This document shows positions 44,767-55,696 of a DNA stretch of 64,000 bases, piece by piece. This DNA comes from Neoceratodus forsteri (lineage: Eukaryota > Chordata > Ceratodontiformes > Ceratodontidae). Each line of letters opens with the position of its first letter. Position 1 is the stretch's first letter. The notes beneath the pieces were generated by a model that was not told the DNA's origin, did no database searches, and saw only the letters and a list, made by a program, of their open reading frames with translations. The translations under genes and the position numbers were made by a program. The DNA lies in contig CM028130.1 in the NCBI GenBank assembly GCA_016271365.2, positions 472,845,501 through 472,909,500 of the forward strand, given 5' to 3'.

Positions 44767-45225
44767 CTAAATTTGTGATCCTCTCTCCATTTGAGGTACC
44801 AGGTCTAATATTGCTCCCTCCTGAGTGGGTTCCAACACTAGCTGTCTAAGGCCTGCCCCCTGCAGAGCATCGAGAATGACTCTGCTCTTGGATGTGGCTG
44901 CAGTACATGTCATCCAGTTAACATCTGGCATATTCAGGTCCCCCATCAACAGTATCTCCCCTTTTTCAGCCATTTTGAGAATGTCCTCTATCATTTTCTT
45001 GTCCATTTCCTCCCCTTGAGATGGGGGTCTGTATACAACCCCTGTGTGGATTGTGATGTCATTCCCTGTCTCCAAGGTGACCCAGAGTGCCTCTTGTCCT
45101 CCCCCTTTACTTTTTAGTTCTGTAGCTTTGATCCCTTCCCTTATGTATAGAGCTACTCCACCTCCTCTTTTACCTTCCCTGTCCCTTCTGTAGATTGTGT
45201 ACCTAGTATGTTGACATCCAGTCAT
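44767..45225 (-). pseudogene. Endonuclease of nested CR1 LINE
   Basis: An APE-type frame: TIYRRDREGKRGGGVALYIREGI, TGVVYRPPSQGEE, ILLMGDLNMPDVNW (catalytic Asp/Asn) and LRQLVLEPTQEGAILDL. The closing SDH region is lost in a break near 44760. The upstream start is beyond a break at about 45225. Confidence 0.9.
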
Positions 45226-45529
45226 GGTTCTCTGTAGTATATATATCTCATGACTGCCACAATATCAATTGTTCATCTTCCATCAGGGCTACTAGCTCAG
45301 GAAGCTTGTTTCCCAGACTACGAGCATTGGTACTCATTGCCCTCCATTTAATGTTGGCTTTATCCTTTTTTCCCCTCATCCCTGCTCTTATTGCCCTTGT
45401 CTATTTTTCCATTTACCCCTGTCTTGCCCTGTGTTGAGCTCTGTAACTCAGTGTTTACCTTACTACCTGCCATGTTTTGTGGGGGGAGGCTTGAAATTTC
45501 CAGCCTCTTATCAGCACCTCCCCCCTTGG

Positions 45530-46462
45530 CTAGTTTAAAAGCTTGCCAAGGAAGCATTTAAACCTGTCACCTAGGAGCTTGGTTCCCTTCGTGGACAGAT
45601 ACAGACCATCATGCCAGTATAGACCTTTATCTCTCCAGGTGGATCCCCAGTCCACAATGAAGCCAAAACCCTGTGCTCTGCACCAGTTTTGCAACCGTTC
45701 ATTAAACTGCATGGTGTGCAGTACCCTAGCCTCACCCCTGCCATGGACTGGCAGCACCTCTGAGAAGGTTACCATGCTTGCTACCCGTCTGAGGCCCCTC
45801 CCCAACTCCACAAATTCATTCTGCACTGCACTGATCCCATGCCTAGCTAGGTCATTTGTGGACAATGATATCTAGTTCCCTCTCCTGTGATGCTGCTTCT
45901 GCAATCCTGAGGATTCACTTCCTGTCCCTCCAAGTCATGGCACCAGGCAGGCACCCTACTTCCTTCTCCTCTCCCTTCCCCAGTTTAACCCCCCTAACAA
46001 TTGGAGTCCCCTATCAAACTGTTTCCTTCCTGTGGTGTCCCTGCACCTTTTGTGGGTCTCCCTTGTGGATGTCCTCAGCATTCTTCTGGGTCTCTATTGA
46101 GGGTGCCATCATAGAGGAACCTTGCTCTGCCAGAATGGCATATGATTTGTGTAGAGGTACAACTAGGGGGCTTTGCCTCTGGTTCACCACCCGCACCCTC
46201 CCAGAACACACTGTGGTCCAACTGCTCTTCATACTTGCAACCTCTGAGGCAGTGGTTGTGGCAGTGGTCCTCTTTGGGTGGGGGAGGCCTCCTTAGTCCT
46301 TGCTAGTTCAGCCTGGAGGTGGGCAACCTCCTCCTTCAGAGCTGACAGTTGCCTGCAAATAGGACAGCAACGCAGTTTCCAGAATGTCTCCTGGAAAACT
46401 GCTGTCCCACAGACAGTGCATTGCACCACTCCCCACATGTCCCTCTCCCTTATAATATACAA
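45530..46462 (-). pseudogene. ORF1 of nested CR1 LINE (zinc motif plus esterase)
   Basis: The N-terminal frame (46462-46229) has CTVCGTAVFQETFWKLRCCPIC, a paired-cysteine zinc motif, followed by a coiled-coil helix (LSALKEEVAHLQAELARTKEA). The C-terminal frame (45865-45530) carries the end of an SGNH/GDSL esterase: MQFNERLQNWCRAQGFGFIVDW and WHDGLYLSTKGTKLLGDRF. In the family the last block is DG-x-H; here His is replaced by Tyr. CR1 ORF1 proteins with zinc and esterase domains are established. The middle part, with the GDS box, is degraded. Confidence 0.8.
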
Positions 46463-46468
46463 TATGTA

Positions 46469-46493
<25 letters not shown>
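46469..46493. repeat. (AT)n microsatellite
   Basis: A pure AT dinucleotide run of about 25 bp, followed by a T-run, in the 5' UTR of the nested LINE. Confidence 0.9.
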
Positions 46494-46499
<6 letters not shown>

Positions 46500-47090
46500 T
46501 TTTAATTATTATTTGTGGTGTGTACCTGCCCTTTATGCACTGTGCTGGGTTATTAAGAATATGACAGTTCTGCCCCAAGACCTGTTGAAGAAGTGATGTC
46601 AGAGCTTTGGCTATAAAGGAAATGCCACACCTGGGGGTGTGGGGAAGGGTGGTGGGTAGTCACAGCCACTGGTGACTGTTAGAAACAATCAAATACGCAA
46701 CTGCTCCACCACCCTGGTGAGTACTACCCTTTATAGTAATTCAACTAACACCACAGTTTACTAGACCACTGCTCCTACACAAACTACTCTACTGAGTCCA
46801 GGGATAAAAATGAACTCACTCCTCAGCCAGCAGGACACTTTTAAAATGTTGCAAAAATATCCTTCCAAATCCTAGGTCTCAACCCCAGCAATCCGGCAAA
46901 TTCAGTTGTATATCACTCCCTCTGGTTATAAAATTACTACACTTTTAATGGAATCCTGCAGTTCTCTGCTTAATGCCAATAAGAAAAAAAAAATGAAACT
47001 TTTTGTAGAAAGCGTAGCTCCCCTCCTTAACAAGTCCCTAACAATATTATGCCATACCAGGTTTCCAGGTCCTAAATGGAGTAATAGTTT
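46500..47090 (-). other. Probable 5' UTR of the nested LINE
   Basis: No coding frame. By position it is LINE 5' UTR upstream of ORF1 (minus strand), ending where the LTR element's protease frame resumes near 47095. The exact junction was not resolved. Confidence 0.45.
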
Positions 47091-47094
47091 GTTC

Positions 47095-47674
47095 TTTGCA
47101 GTGTAGCAAGGTTCTCAGCTTCCAACAGACAAATCAAAGTCCCTTAGTGTGTCCCCTTACTGGACTGTATGATGGGGTTCCCCTGTTAATTGGGACCAAT
47201 GCCCATATGTTTGGGAGACTGGTACAACTCTGTCATGAGAAACAAGTGCGACGGACTGGGAGGGCCCTAAGAATTCCCGCTCTGACCAAGAGGGCCTATG
47301 ATTTGCAACAGAACCCCAAGGGAGTGGACCAGGATGAACCGGTAGGGGTCGTGTGGAAGAAGGATCATGATGCAATGGTACTGGCCCCTAACACCCAGCG
47401 TACAGTTCAAGGGGAGGTCCGCCTCCGCAAAGATGTCAAGAACAAAATACTGATGTTGGACACGCCAGGTGATGGAAAATTCCCGGAAGGATCACTGGTT
47501 AAGCCCAGCATCTTGCCAGCTTGTGCTCATGCCTATGCACGACGAGTGATGGTCCAGATTCATAATGTGTCAGACTGGGAGATCCGGGTGAACAGAGGAT
47601 GCACCCTAGCTATGGTACACTGCGCAGACACTGCAGTGTTGCCCAGCAACAAGCACCCTAGCAAGACAGAGTGA
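47095..47674 (+). pseudogene. Protease-region fragment of the LTR element
   Basis: The frame reads SPLVCPLTGLYDGVPLLIGTNAHMFGRL, in which LLIGTNA matches the I-x-G-x-N/D end of a retroviral-type aspartic protease. A ~130-residue spacer follows (VRLRKDVKNKILMLDTPGDGKFPEGSLVKPSI, VMVQIHNVSDWEIRVNRGCTLAMVH), as in gypsy elements between protease and RT. The catalytic DSG/DTG box is missing, having been lost with gag at the LINE junction. Confidence 0.75.
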
Positions 47675-47689
47675 CTCCTGACTTGTTTG

Positions 47690-48580
47690 CTTTTGGTCCC
47701 CGTTGTCAGCTGAATGGAAGACTAGAATTAGCCAGAAACTTGCCCAGAGAGATCAAGTGTTTTCGTTGAAGGAATGGGACGAGGGATTTGTCCAGGGTGC
47801 GGAGCATCATCGCATACGCCTGCGATGAACGGTCATGTCAAGAGGGGTCTCGACGCCTAGCCCCTGCAGACATAGACGATGTGAGAAGACACTTGCAGGA
47901 AATGCTCGTGGCTGGTGTGATACAAGAATCCAGGATCCCATATGCTTCTCCCATTGTGGTTGTGTGTAAGAAGAATGGATCTGTGAGAATGTGTGTCGAT
48001 TATCTCTGAATCGGCGGACCATCCTCGAACAATACACCATGCCCCATATACAAGATGCTCTGGATTGTTTGAATGGGAGCAAATGGTTCTCGGTGTTGGA
48101 TCTTCACAGTGGATATTACCAGATTCCGATGGCTCCGGAGGACCGTGAGAAGACAGCCTTCATCTGTCCTTTGGGGTTCTACAAATTCCTGAGAATGCCA
48201 CAGGGGATATCGGGCGCCCCAGCCACCTTACAGCGACTGATGGAACAAGTGGTAGGAGACATGAATTTGCTGGAATGCCTGGCGTACTTGGACGATGCCA
48301 TTGTGTTTGGGAGCTTCCTAGAAGAACAAGAGAGTCGACTGTTCGAAGTACTAGACCAACTGGAAGATTTCGGCCTCAAGCTGTCCATCGACAAGTGCCA
48401 GTTTTTTCAAACTTCTGTGAAGTATGTGGGGCACATAGTGTCTACAGAGGGGATAGAGACTGATCCTTGTAAAGTTGAAGCCTTGACTACTTGGCCCCAG
48501 CCCCACAATTTGAAAGAACTACAATGTTTCCTGGGATTCTGTGGCTACTACCGCCAGTTCATAAAGTACCATTCCCAAAG
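47690..48580 (+). pseudogene. Reverse transcriptase of the LTR element
   Basis: The first part (47788-48009) gives RRLAPADIDDVRRHLQEMLVAGVIQESRIPYASPIVVVCKKNGSVRMCVDYL. A shift near 48003 leads to 47991-48686 with LNRRTILEQYTMPHIQDALDCL, WFSVLDLHSGYYQIPM, LRMPQGISGAPATLQRLM and an intact ECLAYLDDAIVFG box. VKYVGHIVSTEGIETDPCKVEAL and LQCFLGFCGYYRQFI follow. Only one or two lesions separate it from an open frame. It is clearly a Ty3/gypsy RT and not of the Gmr1-like subgroup at 7666. Confidence 0.94.
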
Positions 48581-49215
48581 TGATTCGGCCACTCTTGAAT
48601 CTTACCCAGGGTTACCCTCCTACCAATCGGAAATACAAAAAAGGGTCCATCAAAGAACCAGACAAAGCATATTTCCGCTCAGGTGAACTTTTCAGGTCCC
48701 GTTGGACATCTGACTGCGAAGCAGCTTTCCACAAAGTTATATACCAGCTCACCCATGCCCCCATCCTTGCTTATGCTGATCCCACCAAACCCTATGTGCT
48801 GCATACTGATGCCAGTCTGCTGGGTCTAGGAGCTGTACTGTATCAAGATCATGAGGATGGTTTGAGACCAGTGGCATTCACCAGTAGGAGCTTGACCCCG
48901 TCAGAGCGAAACTACCCTGTGCACAAGTTGGAGTTCCTTGCGTTAAAATGGGCCATTGTCAACCAGTTTCATGATTACCTCTATGGGGCAAAAATATTGG
49001 TGAGGACTGACAATAACCCATTGATATATGTACAGACTTCAGCTAAGTTAGATGCCATGGGGCACCCGGTGGCTTTCTGCATTGTCAACATATGATTATG
49101 CTGTCAAATACAGACCAGGCCTGAATCATATTAATGCTGACGCCCTATCTCGGAGGCCCATTTCCAAGAGTGACTGGGTCAGGCTGTTTGAACCTGACAT
49201 CCGAGCATTATGCTA
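48580..49215 (+). pseudogene. RNase H of the LTR element
   Basis: The frame 48580-49095 contains the connection region (WTSDCEAAFHKVIYQLTHAPILAYADP) and RNase H with YVLHTDASLLGLGAVLYQ, KLEFLALKWAIVNQFHDYLYG and VRTDNNPLIY. All expected acidic residues are seen. After a shift the end reads YDYAVKYRPGLNHINADALSRRP. It lies directly downstream of RT and upstream of integrase. Confidence 0.93.
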
Positions 49216-49299
49216 AAAGTTTTATAGAAATGAACAGATGTCTATGGACACAGCAGACTACTTAGTAGATTGCTTGGACCCCTCTGACACCTGCATACC

Positions 49300-50640
49300 G
49301 GCTGCGTATTGCCCACTTCTCTGCTCTAGATATTAGTGCACTACCTCAGTTTGACATTGACAGCATTCAATGGGCTCAATCCCGAGATCCTATGATTCAG
49401 CCAGCACTTGACGCCCTTCGTGCAGGAAAAGATGTGTCCAAGTTGCATTCTACTGATCTGAGAACCACTTTATTGTTTAAAGAGGGCCCCAGGTTGAAGC
49501 TGCTTAATCAGTTGTTGTATAGAGAGACTGTAGATCAGGGTGGCTAAATAGACAAGCAACAATTGGTCCTGCCCACAGCCTTCAAAGATTTGGTACTGAG
49601 GTCCCTCCACAATCATATGGGCCACCTCGGTATCTACCAGACCCTTGACCTAGTATAATCTCACCTCTACTGGCACAAGATGGGGGCCGATGTTGAGCAC
49701 CATGTAAGGACTTATAGTCGCTGCCTGCAGAGAAAAGCCCTGCCTCAGAGGGCTGCCCCCCCTTGTCAACATTACTACCAGCACCCCACTGGAACTAGTC
49801 TGCATAGACTTCTTGAGTTTAGAGCCTGATCAGTGAAACATTGGCAATGTGCTAGTGGTTACGGACCATTTCACATGGTATGCACAAGCTTTTCCCACCA
49901 AAGATCAAAAAGCATCTACCATGGTCAAGGTGCTAGTGGAAAATGTCTTTGTCCACTGTCTTTGTCCACTATGGTGCCCCCCAGCGAATTCACTCTGATC
50001 AGGGCCGGGACTTTGAGAGTCGGCTAAGCAAAGAAATGCTCTCTCTATGGGGGGTGCAAAAGTCAAGAACACCCCTTATCACGCACAGGGGGATCCTCAA
50101 CCTGAACGCTTTAACCGCACCCTACTAGACATGCTAGGCACCCTCCAGCCAAAAGATAAGCATAAATGGAGCCAGCAGATTAGCACCTTGGTACAGGCAT
50201 ATAATTGCACAAAGAATGAAGCTACCGGGTTCTCTCCCTAACGCCTCATGTTCGGGAGAGAGGCCCGGCTGCCTGTTGATGTCTGTTTTGGGGTTTCTCC
50301 CGATGGGGTCTGAGCCAAAGATTACCTGCAATATGTACAAAAACTTAAAGCTCAATTGAACCATGCCTATCAACTGGCTCAGACAATGGCTGCCAAAAGA
50401 AATCTAGCCAACAAAGAGAGACATGATAGAAAAGTAAAGGCTCAAGAACTTAGGCCTGGAGACCTTGTGTTGTTGCGAAATTTAGGATTGCATGGTAAAC
50501 ACAAGATTGCTGATCGATGGCATCATCTTCCCCATGTCATAGTTGGAAAGCTGGATGATTTGAAAGTGTACAAAGTGCGCCCAGAGAATAACTCCAAAGC
50601 TGTCAAGACCATGCACCATAACCACTTGCTACCTATTGGT
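49300..50640 (+). pseudogene. Integrase of the LTR element
   Basis: In changing frames: the zinc-finger part LHNHMGHLGIYQTLDLV with HTRTYSRC-like spacing (the first Cys appears lost), the core CIDFLSLEPD, VVTDHFTWYAQAFPTKD, APQRIHSDQGRDFES and PERFNRTLLDML. The three catalytic acids (D, D, E) are all present. The C-terminal part reads RLMFGREARLPVD, RPGDLVLLRN and HHLPHVIVGKLDDLKVYKV (GPY-like). Scattered stops (about 49547, 49660, 50240) show decay. Confidence 0.9.
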
Positions 50641-51539
50641 CAAGTTATAATTGAGGCTGAACCCACCAAGATTGATTCCCCTGTACCCTTGACTCGTGCT
50701 GCTACAAGAAAGAAACAGAGTCAGCCTGCCTCCGTGGTTGCCGATTTAAGACTTTCCCCGCAGCAGGCTCAGAATGATAGCGACTGCCAGTCTAACTCAG
50801 ATGACAGAGAGTGTGATAATGCCTATTACCCCTCATATGAACTGAGTCGTTTCGTGGAAATCCTATGTTAAATTATGGGGATGAAGCTGGACCTTCTGGA
50901 CTGCCTAACGCCCCGGCATCATCCTTGGAGCCAATGCTCCCTGAAGGTGAAGTACAAAGTATCACGTGTGAGGATGCTGAGTCTTTGTGTATCATGGAAC
51001 TGTATGATTTGCCTGAAGGAGAGGCTGATGGTACGAGTCTTTCTGGTGAAATGCCAGAACTTGAGGAACACTATGAGAGTGCTGACAACCCCCCTTCAGT
51101 GCCAGAGTGTCTTCAAAATGAGCCAAGTGTTGTAGAAACAGAGACTACAGAGCAAGGGGCTGAGAGTGCTCCCAGCTTGGACATTCCCATTCATGCTGAG
51201 GCACCCCTCACAAGTGATGAAAGCTCCAAGACCATTGCTGAAAGTACAGAGACTGTGGTTGTTCACCCCAGAAAGACTGGCCGAGCTGTCAAGCCAGTGG
51301 TGTGCTTCAGTTACGATTCCCCCGGGAGGCCAGTGGATTTGCATCTCAATGTAGGCCACAAAGGTATTTATGTCTCTCAGAGCTCACTGCCCAAATTGAG
51401 CTTGACGTCCCATTCCAGGTTACTTGTTTTGCTCTCTCACCATGGTGCCCCTGCCTCATCCAGCCCCAAGTTAGCTGATAGGGAAGGACCCCTCTTGTAT
51501 TGTTTAGAGTACAAGAAGTTATTATATGATTCTGTATAG
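50641..51539 (+). pseudogene. Long acidic C-terminal tail of Pol, LTR element
   Basis: Two frames (50356-50871 and 50865-51539) continue from integrase with no recognised fold: TRAATRKKQSQPASVV, then a long Glu/Ser-rich stretch (EGEVQSITCEDAESLCIMEL). It ends VHPRKTGRAVKPVVCFSYDSPGRP and LLYDSV. The acidic tail is over 200 residues and nearly open, so it was probably translated. It does not look like an envelope: no signal peptide or membrane segment is seen. Confidence 0.65.
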
Positions 51540-51754
51540 TAATGTTCAATTTACCTGTGAGAAATATGCATAATGTATTATCAGAATGGAAATTATATAG
51601 TGGAGTACATTGAAATGTATAGTAAAGTGACAAGTTATGCCAATTGATGAATCAGATAGTACTTGTATAGCATGCTAATGGTACAAATATCTTGTATATG
51701 TTGCATTTTCAATGTTATGATGGTACAGACTTGACGTGGACGCCAAGTTTTCCC

Positions 51755-51767
51755 AGGCAGGGAAGAG
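51755..51767 (+). promoter_or_regulatory. Polypurine tract
   Basis: AGGCAGGGAAGAG lies immediately before the 3' LTR start (TGTAAC), the expected place for the plus-strand primer. Confidence 0.7.
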
Positions 51768-53664
51768 TGTAACCTCCCTACAAATGGGGGTTCCCAAAAA
51801 GTCTTCCTTGAGCTTGCCTAAATGCTCACTGCCAGGCTGGTGTCCTGTGTTTTAGCAGTTTAAATGTGATTACCAGAGCTTGTATAGCCTCTCTGTACTG
51901 TCTCTTTAAGAGCTGCCTAATTGCAGCTTAAGTAATCTGAGACGGAGCTCTGTTGAAAGAGGTAACTATTTACTGAAAATCTTTTAGAGTGATAATGATA
52001 ATGTAGTTTGTCTAACCTGCTTTCTTTGTAGCAAGGACTAGGACTGTTTTGTTTATCTCCACTATCTTGGTCCTGGACTGCAAATTGGACAAAACAGTAC
52101 TGGTGGGACCTAAAATGTAGCCGGAATACAGGAGCTGTCTGAATTCAAAATCTGTAGGAACTTTAGTTTGGAGTTTTTTTGCCCCTTTTTTGCAACTGAA
52201 GGGGGAGCGCTTGCTTTGACTGACAGCCAAATCAGCCAACCAAATCTTTTGGATCTTGGGGAAATCTCGGGCTGCTTGCAGTTTTCAGTTAGAACTAAGC
52301 TGGAAGCTGAGCAAGAAGGAGCTGAAGTGTTTTCTGAGCAGCAATCCTTAGTGGATTTGCATGGAAGAACTCTGAAAAGGCTAAGTTTTTGGCCTGCATG
52401 CCGGTGTGCTGCTCCTGAGAGGGAGAGAAGAGAATTATTTTGGACTAAATCCAAGTTTGTGTGACTAAAGTAAGCTAAAGACCGAATATTTTTGCTGAAT
52501 GCGATCGGCCTGTCAGGAGTTTCAGCTACCCCTAAGCTCCTGGTGTGTGCAGAGACTTTCCGATTGTGCCCGGGGAGCGCTTTGCCTGGTGCAGTAGATT
52601 CCCGTACATGTAAATGTGCTATGAGCTGCTAGTGGGTTGTGAGTTAGTTCCCCACTGTGTGAACTGTGTTCTGCTTGCTGGAAGCTGTATCCAGCCCAAA
52701 ACGGACTGCTTCCTAACTTGTCTCCATGTGGTCTGGGCTTTGCCAGACTGGCCCAGCCAGACTACCCACTGCACAGAGAAGCCATTGACGAGAGACCTGC
52801 CTGGGGATCAGTCCCCTGCTCCAAGCTTGAACAGGAACAATGCCTCTGCGACTTCTGTGGGCCCTGCTTCTCCTGGCATTCCAGATCAACCATCTGCAGT
52901 CTCGATTTTCGTCCAACCTGTGTCCAGTCTTGGGTATCGTGAGTAAATACCAGGGTAGCTCCCTAAAATAACAGCTTAATCTGAGTGTGTCATCAGATTG
53001 TCTTGTTGTTTCGTTTCCTTTACGAACTGAGCCCTCTGGCTCCGGATTACAAATATTGTGTACTGTGCATGTTGTGTTTTCCATCACAGGGCCCCAACCA
53101 GCTGCAACCCCGGGCAACTGTCCTGGCTAGCCCATCTCTTCTCTACCTGGGTACCCAGAGATGGACTGTGTGGGGGGACTCAAAGCACATGCATTAACTG
53201 CTTGATTGATATAATCTTTAAGCTAATTAACCTGATTTTGCCCCTCCCTTGTTCAAGTCCCCTGAATAAATCAGATCTAACTTTTTCTGCATGTAATCTG
53301 ACTGTGGTTCCAGTTTGTGCTCAAAGTACTGTACTGTTGCTATTTGCTATGCTTAACCTTGTTTTACAGGGGGTTCCCAGGGTCGAGCCAGAGGAACCAG
53401 CCCTGGTGGTAAGTGCAAACAGTGTGGGTACTTGTGTGGTGTACCAGGGGTATTGTGAAAGTGATTCTTGTACAGTGTTCAGGCCACTAGAGGGGAAAGA
53501 GGGGGGTTACAGTGTCCCGGAGGGCTGTGCCCAGGTTAGCTTGACCATTACCAACCCTGACCTCCAGGTGGAGGCACCCATTTTAGAACTCAGGCCCCTT
53601 AACCTGCTACTAGCCAAGCAGGCAGGGGTAGTAGCTCTTGGGATAGCACCACCTAGGGGTTTCA
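51768..53664 (+). repeat. 3' LTR (1.9 kb)
   Basis: A direct repeat of 40372-42289 over its whole length, starting TGTAACCTCCC and ending GGGGTTTCA. AATAAA is at 53265. A 12-base deletion near 52470 and small indels distinguish it from the 5' LTR. Confidence 0.93.
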
Positions 53665-53668
53665 CTGG
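53665..53668. repeat. 4-bp target-site duplication (right), LTR element
   Basis: CTGG after the 3' LTR, matching 40368-40371. Confidence 0.75.
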
Positions 53669-54303
53669 ATTGCATAGGGAGGGGTATCACTAGTAGAAAG
53701 AGTGAGGTGGTGATGCCACTGTACAAACAATTAGTGAGACCGCATCTAGAATACCGTGCAATTCTGAAGCCTGTATCTCAAGATGGATGTAGAAACAATA
53801 GAGATGGTTCAGAGAAGGGCTACACAGATGGTACAAGGATTGCATCAGATGAAATATGAGGAGAGAGACTGAGGGACCTCAACATGTATTCGCTGGAGGA
53901 GAGAACAGAAAGGGGAGATATGATAGAAACTTTCAAATACTTCAAGAGCATTAACAAAGTACAAGAGAGTTGCCTCTTCCAGATAAAATGAGGTTCGTGA
54001 ACAAGAGGTCATGATATGAAGTTGGAGGGAGGTAGGCTCAGGAGTGACATGAGGAAGTACTTCTTCATGGGAAGGGTGGTGGACAAGTGGAACAGCATCC
54101 CGGAAGAAGTAGTGGAGCTGAAGACGTTAGGGGAATTCAAGAGGGCATGGGACAAACATAAAGGAGTGCTATCAGCAAAGAAGTAGGGGGAAGCTGCAGA
54201 TCAAATGAAGTCTGAGATTTTATCAATAGGTAGAAGAAAAATGGGCAGACTTGGTGGGACAGACAGTCCTTATCTGCCATCAGATTCTATGTTTAAGTTT
54301 AAG
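53669..54303 (+). pseudogene. CR1-clade LINE, part 2 (host of the LTR element)
   Basis: Resumes the LINE RT interrupted at 40371: CIGRGITSRKSEVVMPLYKQLVRPHLEYRA, then MVQRRATQMV, LNMYSLEERTERGDMIETFKYFKSI, MRKYFFMGRVVDKWNSIPEEVV and LGEFKRAWDKHKG. It ends with the family's 3' sequence CCTTATCTGCCATCAGATTC and TATGTTTAAGTTTAAG. Frames shift several times. Confidence 0.9.
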
Positions 54304-54486
54304 TAAGTCGCTCCCTTTATGCCTATCCAATTTTATTTGTTGCAGTGCTTCAAGGGTCTTTATTTCCGTTTCCAAAGCTATTTGGTGTTTCCACCTTAAT
54401 TTTTTCCTAGCAGTGCCTACTGCCATGAATTTCCCTTGAAGTATAGATTTTACGGTATCCCAAAGTATCCCCTCATTTCATACTGA
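54304..54486 (-). pseudogene. L1 ORF2 linker fragment
   Basis: On the minus strand it reads GILWDTVKSILQGKFMAVGTARKKLRWKHQIALETEIKTLEALQQ, the segment between endonuclease and RT in L1 ORF2. It continues the endonuclease at 54842-55577 once the inserted LINE end is removed. Part of it (54431-54486) is repeated in inverse orientation at 55628-55682. Confidence 0.82.
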
Positions 54487-54841
54487 TGTTCATATTAAGG
54501 TGTAAAGAGCACTGAGGGGCGGTTAGCCCATAATGACTCTTATCACAGTACCCATAACAAGTCAGTATGTTTCCTTTGGCCAAGTAGGCATCCAGTCTAC
54601 TCTTGAATTGGTGTTTGTTCTTGCTTACTATGACATCGACAGGCAGGCTATTCCAGGGGGCCACCACCCTCTCAGTGTAGAAGGTCTTCCTGTTATTTGT
54701 CCTGTATTTGTTTAGTCTGAACTGTAACGGGTGTCCTCTAAAAGTTGCTTTTTCACATTTATATTTCATATTCAATTAATTTAATAAGTAAGCATCCTGG
54801 ACTATATCATAGCACAGCAACATATCTCCTCTTATTCTTCT
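54487..54841 (-). pseudogene. CR1-superclade LINE 3' end, inserted in L1
   Basis: The minus-strand frame ATFRGHPLQFRLNKYRTNNRKTFYTERVVAPWNSLPVDVIVSKNKHQFKSRLDAYLAKGN is the closing block of a LINE RT, close to the copy at 16293-16601. It is 5' truncated and splits the L1 fragment. Confidence 0.8.
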
Positions 54842-55577
54842 AGCTTCAAGGGACACCTACATCTGGAGTAGAGTTGTCTTGAACAGCCTGCATCACAAAG
54901 TATCCACCCACTTACGACTGGAGAAGAATTGTCCTGAACAGCCTGCGGAATTGTCTGGGGTACCTGTTCCAATACCTCCCTATCCTGAAGAAGGGACAGG
55001 TTGAATCTCCAGAATGTGAACTTTTTTTGATTTTGCAAGTTAAGTTCCATAGTAAAAGGGACATGACCTGAAATCTCTAGTGGGCCCACCGTACATCTAG
55101 ACAAGCTGATTATAGCCTTCTTTGAAAGGAGAAACAAGTTCAATCTTGAATACATTTGGTGTACATGCGAGAAATACATATACCCTGGGGTAGACCCCTC
55201 TAAATAGCACCAGACATCCTGAAGGCCCAATTTCCCCGATAACCACCTCACTTGCTTCACCACCCCATGTGCCATCCATGGTATTTAGGAAGTGTTATCT
55301 AGATGAGGATCTAGTGTGAGGTTCCAATCTCCCCCACATATCAAGATGCCCTCAGTCTTCTCCATTACCATCATTAGCAGTTTCCTATAAAAGTCATAAG
55401 GTGATCTGAAGGGGCATACACTGATACCAAAGTCATTAACTGCCCATTAAATCTGCCTTTAAGTAGGATATATCAACCTTCAGTATCAACGATCCTTTCT
55501 AAAAGTTTAAAGGGGACCCATTGTGGGATGAGTATGATCACACCCCTCCTCCACCCAGATTCATATGAGGAGGAGCA
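54842..55577 (-). pseudogene. L1 ORF2 endonuclease fragment
   Basis: The minus-strand frame (55275-54832) has LGLQDVWCYLEGSTPGYMYFSHVHQMYSRLNLFLLSKK and VGPLEISGHVPFTMEL, matching the end of an L1 APE domain (D/H of SDH changed to GH). Further stops lie upstream. A short internal duplication (CCTGAACAGCCTGC type, about 54890 and 54950) is visible. The fragment ends at the DIRS 3 left edge. Confidence 0.82.
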
Positions 55578-55627
55578 AAAATAAAAATTACGTACTCACC
55601 ATAATTCTTGATCTTTTTGGACACCTT

Positions 55628-55696
55628 AGTATGAATTGAGGGGATACGTTGGGATACCATAAAATCTATACTTCAAGGGAAAGTCTGGATTACGTA
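55628..55696 (+). pseudogene. Small L1 ORF2 linker piece, inverted
   Basis: Reads IEGIRWDTIKSILQGK on the plus strand and matches the inverse of 54431-54486 (2 mismatches in the central 45 bp). It is fused directly to the LINE 3' end at 55697. Confidence 0.75.

Larger units (their letters stand above)
42596..47090 (-). mobile_element. CR1-clade LINE nested inside the LTR element
   Basis: A nearly full-length LINE on the minus strand. The 3' end lies at 42596 with TTCTATGTTTCTGTGTTTCTA in the minus sense, then RT, endonuclease, an esterase-type ORF1 and a 5' UTR reaching roughly 47090. Its RT and 3' end closely match the LINE that hosts the LTR element (both carry CCTTATCTGCC and TTCTATGTTT near the end), so they belong to one family. 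The gag end and protease start of the LTR element are missing at this junction, implying a deletion. The right limit is approximate. Confidence 0.85.
40372..53664 (+). mobile_element. 13.3-kb Ty3/gypsy LTR retrotransposon
   Basis: Two direct LTRs of about 1.9 kb (40372-42289 and 51768-53664) begin TGTAA and end in CA, flanked by CTGG. Internal features in order: a candidate primer site, the start of a PNMA-like gag, then, after a nested LINE, protease, RT, RNase H, integrase and a long C-terminal tail, ending in a polypurine tract. The pol order is the usual gypsy order, unlike the element at 738-9165. In the first ~148 bp the LTRs differ at 7 positions by eye, so insertion is not recent. Confidence 0.93.

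Noticed and set aside
46469..46493. (AT)n run as a regulatory element
   Set aside because: A plain microsatellite in a LINE 5' UTR; nothing supports a function.
50865..51539. Retroviral envelope after pol
   Set aside because: No signal peptide, cleavage site, membrane span or cysteine pattern is seen; the region is acidic and continuous with integrase.
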